From positions 1 through 10,167 of the forward strand of contig JBEPTZ010000146.1 of NCBI GenBank assembly GCA_041691815.1: a stretch of DNA of 10,167 bases. The letters run 5' to 3'. This document shows, in pieces, positions 6,952 to 10,167 of this stretch. This DNA is from 70-18 sp041691815 (GTDB lineage: Bacteria > Pseudomonadota > Alphaproteobacteria > Acetobacterales > Acetobacteraceae). The notes beneath the pieces are model-generated. The model made no database searches. It saw only the letters and a list, made by a program, of their open reading frames with translations, and was not told where the DNA came from. The translations under genes were made by a program, and so were the position numbers. The first letter of the stretch is position 1, and each line of letters begins with the position of its first letter.

Positions 6952-7509
6952 ATGCGCATATCCTGGCTTGTCGCCGCGGCGTGCCTGCTCACCGCCCCGC
7001 CGGCAGTCGCGCTGGCCCAGCCAGCCGCCGCCAGCCCAGGCGGAGAGATCGAGATCAAGTTCTGGAGCGCGGCCCAGCAGAACCAGGGAGCGGCGGGCTA
7101 TCGCTCCTATCTGATGCTGTTTCCAAATGGCAAATTCGCCGCCCTCGCCAAGCGGCGCGCCGGCGATCGCACGCCGCCGGCCGATCCACTATCGCCCTAT
7201 CGGCTCAGCGCATCACCCTATGTGGCGCCGAACAGCACACCGACGCATATCGTCTGCACCGGGTTCGGCGCCCCGGCGTGGTTCGATTATCTGGTGGTGG
7301 TGCCGGCCGGCACGCCGGATTTCGACCCCGCGACGGATAATCGCAAATCGCTCTACACCGCCCTGCCGAACATTCGCCCATGCACCGGCACCGGCCTGCA
7401 ACTGCCGGTGATGGCGCCGGGATCCTACGAGGCGCGTTATATCTCGCCAAGCAGCACGCCGGACGGAAGCCTGAAAGTGCTGGCGCGCGTCGGGTTTCTC
7501 TCGCAGTGA
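6952..7509 (+). CDS. Exported protein of unknown function, second gene of the cassette
   Basis: 185 residues, starting 12 nt after the first gene ends, with GGAAG (6941-6945) 6 nt before the ATG. The signal peptide is MRISWLVAAACLLTAPPAVA and onward, with cleavage expected around residues 20-28. A diverged copy of the shared motif follows: KFWSAA (36-41), FPNG (57-60) and LAKRR (65-69). The C-terminal part (about 82-185) has the same layout as the first gene's product: VVVPAGTP (116-122), cysteines at 102 and 144, and YEARYIS (159-165). The 42-residue cysteine spacing equals that of the first protein, which supports common descent and a disulfide in the periplasm. It lacks the long Pro/Ala linker. 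No catalytic motif is visible, and I cannot assign a function. It overlaps the next gene by 4 nt. Confidence 0.85.
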   Translation: MRISWLVAAACLLTAPPAVALAQPAAASPGGEIEIKFWSAAQQNQGAAGYRSYLMLFPNGKFAALAKRRAGDRTPPADPLSPYRLSASPYVAPNSTPTHIVCTGFGAPAWFDYLVVVPAGTPDFDPATDNRKSLYTALPNIRPCTGTGLQLPVMAPGSYEARYISPSSTPDGSLKVLARVGFLSQ

Positions 7510-8489
7510 AGCATCTCGGCCTCTGTCTGGCATTGCTGGCCTGCCTGGCGGCACTGCCGGCGGCCCCGGCGCACGCCACGTCCGAAGACGAGATCGTGTT
7601 CTGGCAGTCGGTCTCCGCGACCAATGATCCGGCCGAGCTGCGCGCTTATCTGAGTGCCTACCCGAACGGGGCGTATGTCGCCATCGCCAAAAGCCGGCTG
7701 GCACAGGCGCCGGCCACTGGGCGGCCGGCCACACCGCCGCAATCCGGCTATGCCGCCCCCGTCGCAGCCACCGCAGTTGCGCATCTGTCACCAACGCGGC
7801 CGAGTTTTCGCCTTGTGGATGGCGTGACCCTGGATCTAGACGCCACCGGCGTGCGCGATGCCTCCAATCTTCGCCTCACCGTTGTTCCGGCCGGCGCGCC
7901 GTTGGCGATCACCGATCCGAACGCGCTGGTGCTCAACAGTACGCCGGTGGCCGCCACCCGTCTGCGTCTGACGATCCCCGCCGGCCCGCCCGGCGCGGAT
8001 GAGTTGCGGCTCTACTATATCCCGAACAGCGGCACGGGTTATCAGTTGGCCGCCCGCGCCGCGGTGACCGTCGAGCCCGGCTATCCCGGTGCCACGCTCG
8101 TACGCGAGCTTGGACACGAAGCGGCCCAGTTCGGCCCGGTTCGCTTCGAAGCCAACCACCGCAATCGTCCGATGCTGATCCAGGGGGCATTCCTGAGCCT
8201 GCGCCCCCGCACCGAGTGGAACACGCAATGGTTCCAAGGGATGGCGGTGAATCTCTCCAGTCAACAAGTCCTGGTGATGATGATTGGCCAGCCCAACGCC
8301 ACCCGGGACATCTATGGATCGCTGGGCGAGGCGGTCTGTGTCATCGCCGTGCCGGACGCCGCCACATTGGATTATATTTCAGCCCTGCAGGTCGGCGATC
8401 CGGTGCTGGTGGCCGCCATTCCGACCACCTGGTCCAACAACAGCTCCGGCGATGGCGTGGTACTGGAGCGCTGCGCCTTGAAGCGATAG
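7506..8489 (+). CDS. Exported protein of unknown function with an added OB-like C-terminal domain, third gene of the cassette
   Basis: 327 residues. The GTG start at 7506 overlaps the preceding stop in the sequence GTGA, which implies translational coupling. This start is chosen because it gives a clear signal peptide, MKHLGLCLALLACLAALPAA ending at AHA (residue 24). The motif FWQSV (32-36), YPNG (52-55), AKSRL (61-65) is closest to that of the first gene. Residues about 98-190 form a beta-rich domain with VVPAGAP and ELRLYYIP matching the other two proteins, but without their cysteine pair. The remaining 130 or so residues are unique to this member. They end in a pattern of C278-VI, a helix, ISALQVGDPVLVAA and GVVLERC (C323) that resembles the OB-fold family called tRNA_anti-like (from memory). 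That assignment needs a profile search. The gene ends 122 bp before the convergent mutase gene; no clear terminator with a T-run is visible between them. Confidence 0.85.
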   Translation: MKHLGLCLALLACLAALPAAPAHATSEDEIVFWQSVSATNDPAELRAYLSAYPNGAYVAIAKSRLAQAPATGRPATPPQSGYAAPVAATAVAHLSPTRPSFRLVDGVTLDLDATGVRDASNLRLTVVPAGAPLAITDPNALVLNSTPVAATRLRLTIPAGPPGADELRLYYIPNSGTGYQLAARAAVTVEPGYPGATLVRELGHEAAQFGPVRFEANHRNRPMLIQGAFLSLRPRTEWNTQWFQGMAVNLSSQQVLVMMIGQPNATRDIYGSLGEAVCVIAVPDAATLDYISALQVGDPVLVAAIPTTWSNNSSGDGVVLERCALKR

Positions 8490-8611
8490 CCCGCGCCGGG
8501 GCGCCAGGCGATCATTTTGCAGTGAACGATCCGGCCTGCCACCTCACGGCGAAGCACCTGGCCAGGCAACCGATCGCGGCTGACTGCGGCTTCGGAGTCA
8601 TGGCACCTGCC

Positions 8612-10039
8612 TCAATGCCCGGCATTCTCGCCGGAGAAATCCGGCGCTTGCAGCCCCGACGCCTCCAACTGCACCACCAGGGCTGCCTTCAGGCGCTCCA
8701 GGCCCTCCGGGGTGGAGGCTTCGGCGCGGGCGACCAGCACAGCCTGGGTGTTCGACGCACGCAGCAGCCACCAGCCGTCCTCGGTAAGCACGCGCACACC
8801 GTCGATGTCCGACAGCTTGGCGCCGTCGGCTTTCAGGCGGGCGGCGACTTCCTCGATCACCACGAATTTACGGACGTCGTCGCAGTTGAAGCGCAGTTCC
8901 GGGGTGTTCACCACCTGCGGCAGCGCGGCGCGCACCGCGGAGAGTTTGCCTTGCATGCGGGCGACGATGCCGAGCAGGCGGACGCCGGCGTAGAGCGCGT
9001 CGTCGAAGCCGTACCAGCGGTCTTTGAAGAACACGTGGCCGCTCATCTCGCCGGCCAGTTTGCAGCCGGTTTCGGCCATGCGGGCCTTGATCAGGCTGTG
9101 GCCGGTCTTCCACATTTCCGGCTTGCCGCCCGCGCGGGCCACTTCGTCGAACAGCACCTGACTGGCTTTCACGTCGGCGATGATGGTCTCGCCGGGGTAT
9201 TTGGCCAGCAGGTCGCGGGCGAGCACCACCAGCAACTGGTCGCCAAACATCATGGTGCCCTGGTCGTCGACCACGCCGATGCGGTCGGCGTCGCCGTCGA
9301 AGGCGATGCCGAGATCGGCACCCTGGACGCGGACCGCGGCGATCAGCGACTCGAGGTTTTTCGCCACGGTGGGGTCGGGATGGTGGTTGGGGAAGCGGCC
9401 GTCGATCTCGGGGAACAGCACGGTGTGGTTCCCCGGAAGCAGTTTCACCAGCCGCTGGATCGCCTCGCCGGCGGCACCATTGCCGTTGTCCCAAACCACC
9501 TTCAGCGCGCGGTCGCCGCCGTCCCAGTCCTGCGCCAGGCGGGCGACATAGTCGTCCATCACGTCGATCAGCATCTCGGTGCCGCCGCCCTCGGGCACCA
9601 CGTCGCCGGCTGAGGCCATGCGGCCGATCTCCAGGATGTCCTTGCCGAAGAAGGGCTTGCCGGCCAACATCATCTTGAAGCCGTTATAGTCGGGCGGGTT
9701 GTGACTCCCGGTGAGCATGATGGCGCCGCCGCAATCGCGCACGGTGGCGGCATAGTAGAGCATCGGCGTCGGGCCGAGGCCGACCCGCAGCACGTCCACA
9801 CCGCTGGCCATCAGGCCGCGGACCAGCGCCCGCTCCAGCCCCGGCGAGGACAAGCGGCCGTCATAGCCGACCGCGACGGTCGGCAGGATTTTCTCCGCCT
9901 CCGCCTTGCGCGCAACGACGCTGCCGAAACAGCGGCCGATAGCATAAGCGTCGGCATCATGCAGGGTTTTGCCGACAATGCCGCGAATGTCGTACTCGCG
10001 CAGAGTGGTGGGGTCGAAATCATGCTGGAAGGCGACCAT
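8612..10039 (-). CDS. algC: Phosphomannomutase/phosphoglucomutase, AlgC type
   Basis: 475 residues, close to the usual 455-470 of this alpha-D-phosphohexomutase group. It interconverts hexose 6-phosphate and hexose 1-phosphate (mannose or glucose) in the cytoplasm, supplying GDP-mannose or UDP-glucose for surface polysaccharides and LPS. All four functional loops are visible: the phosphoserine loop TGSHNPPDYNGFK with Ser112, the metal loop DGDADR (248-253), the sugar loop GEMSGH (330-335) and the phosphate-binding loop RASNTQ (427-432). The FDPTTLREYDIRG segment at 8-20 fixes the N-terminus, so the ATG at 10039 is preferred. An open frame continues upstream to 10138, but it would read through the palindromic repeat and adds no family sequence. 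The ribosome site is weak (GCGAG). The substrate preference between mannose and glucose cannot be told from the sequence. No other polysaccharide gene is in view. Confidence 0.94.
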   Translation of the reverse strand: MVAFQHDFDPTTLREYDIRGIVGKTLHDADAYAIGRCFGSVVARKAEAEKILPTVAVGYDGRLSSPGLERALVRGLMASGVDVLRVGLGPTPMLYYAATVRDCGGAIMLTGSHNPPDYNGFKMMLAGKPFFGKDILEIGRMASAGDVVPEGGGTEMLIDVMDDYVARLAQDWDGGDRALKVVWDNGNGAAGEAIQRLVKLLPGNHTVLFPEIDGRFPNHHPDPTVAKNLESLIAAVRVQGADLGIAFDGDADRIGVVDDQGTMMFGDQLLVVLARDLLAKYPGETIIADVKASQVLFDEVARAGGKPEMWKTGHSLIKARMAETGCKLAGEMSGHVFFKDRWYGFDDALYAGVRLLGIVARMQGKLSAVRAALPQVVNTPELRFNCDDVRKFVVIEEVAARLKADGAKLSDIDGVRVLTEDGWWLLRASNTQAVLVARAEASTPEGLERLKAALVVQLEASGLQAPDFSGENAGH

Positions 10040-10068
10040 GGGGGACTCGCTTGTTGGATCGAGAAGGA

Positions 10069-10167
10069 CTTCTTTTTGTGAACAAAAAGAAGCAAAAAAC
10101 TTTTCATCCGTTTTGGAGACTCCGGCGTCTCCGCACACTCAGTTGTTGCAAGGCGGATAAAAGTTTT
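10069..10167. repeat. AT-rich nested inverted-repeat element, probably cut by the window edge
   Basis: Three nested symmetries are seen. First, CTTCTTTTTGT (10069-10079) and ACAAAAAGAAG (10082-10092) are perfect 11-bp arms around 2 nt. Second, AAAACTTTTCATCCG (10096-10110) pairs with CGGATAAAAGTTTT (10154-10167) over 14 bp with one unpaired C at 10105. Third, inside the resulting loop, GGAGAC (10115-10120) pairs with GTCTCC (10127-10132). The second arm reaches the last base of the window, so the element most likely continues. It lies 29 bp upstream of the mutase start codon, where it could form part of the mRNA leader or the promoter region. The layout resembles small dispersed palindromic elements (REP/MITE-like). 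It encodes nothing recognisable. Confidence 0.75.

Noticed and set aside
5473..8489. Genomic island integrated at tRNA-Gly
   Set aside because: Integration normally uses the tRNA 3' end, which here faces the other way (toward 5465). There is no integrase gene and I saw no duplicated tRNA end.
6298..8489. Caspase-like or toxin-immunity defence system
   Set aside because: The shared motif hints at families that sometimes carry caspase domains, but no His/Cys catalytic dyad, nuclease or pore-forming motif is visible in any of the three proteins.
8490..8611. Bidirectional terminator between the convergent genes, including the palindrome CCTGGCCAGG at 8557-8566
   Set aside because: The palindrome is short and no T-run follows on either strand, so termination here is not supported by the sequence.
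8216..9613. 465-codon plus-strand open frame across the third cassette gene's end and the mutase gene
   Set aside because: It is antisense to the fully motif-supported mutase, and its His/Gln/Val-rich product is a typical shadow.
10040..10138. Longer mutase start giving 508 residues
   Set aside because: The extra residues come from the palindromic repeat and do not resemble the family N-terminus; the ATG at 10039 places FDPTTLREYDIRG correctly.
1..10167. CRISPR array or complete insertion sequence
   Set aside because: No regularly spaced direct repeats, transposase frame or paired terminal inverted repeats were found by eye.

Overview
The window is GC-rich DNA with overlapping coding frames and a strong G/C preference at third codon positions. 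Its gene families (HrpB helicase, a long DsbD-type reductase, HtrA/Deg protease, AlgC-type mutase) fit an alphaproteobacterium. My best guess is a member of the Rhodospirillales/Acetobacteraceae, but that placement is an inference from composition and gene style; no marker gene here proves it.

Left part (1-4869). The 5' end of an exported HtrA/Deg-type serine protease leaves the window on the minus strand. Upstream of it, on the same strand, lies a complete DEAH-box-type helicase gene, hrpB. Divergent from hrpB is a complete membrane thiol-disulfide reductase of the DsbD/ScsB type, which carries electrons across the inner membrane to periplasmic partners.

Middle (4870-6297). An unrecognised 169-residue protein is followed by a minus-strand tRNA-Gly(CCC) with an encoded CCA end. 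Then comes about 750 bp in which I find no convincing gene. This stretch ends in a lower-GC leader containing a perfect 7-bp inverted repeat just upstream of the next operon.

Accessory-looking cassette (6298-8489). Three tightly packed plus-strand genes encode small exported proteins that look like diverged paralogues. Each has a signal peptide, a short FW...YPNG...RL-type motif, a linker, and a beta-rich domain with a VVxAGxP strand. The first two share two cysteines exactly 42 residues apart. The third lacks that pair but carries an extra C-terminal domain resembling an OB-fold. The genes are separated by 12 nt and then by a 4-nt stop/start overlap, so they are almost certainly co-transcribed. 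This is the least explained part of the window and the best candidate for an undescribed system.

Right part (8490-10167). A complete phosphomannomutase/phosphoglucomutase gene of the AlgC type lies on the minus strand, convergent with the cassette. Just upstream of its start, at the window edge, is an AT-rich nested inverted-repeat structure that looks like a dispersed palindromic element cut by the window end. The deg protease, the DsbD-type protein and the cassette all act in the cell envelope, but nothing in the sequence shows that they form one pathway.
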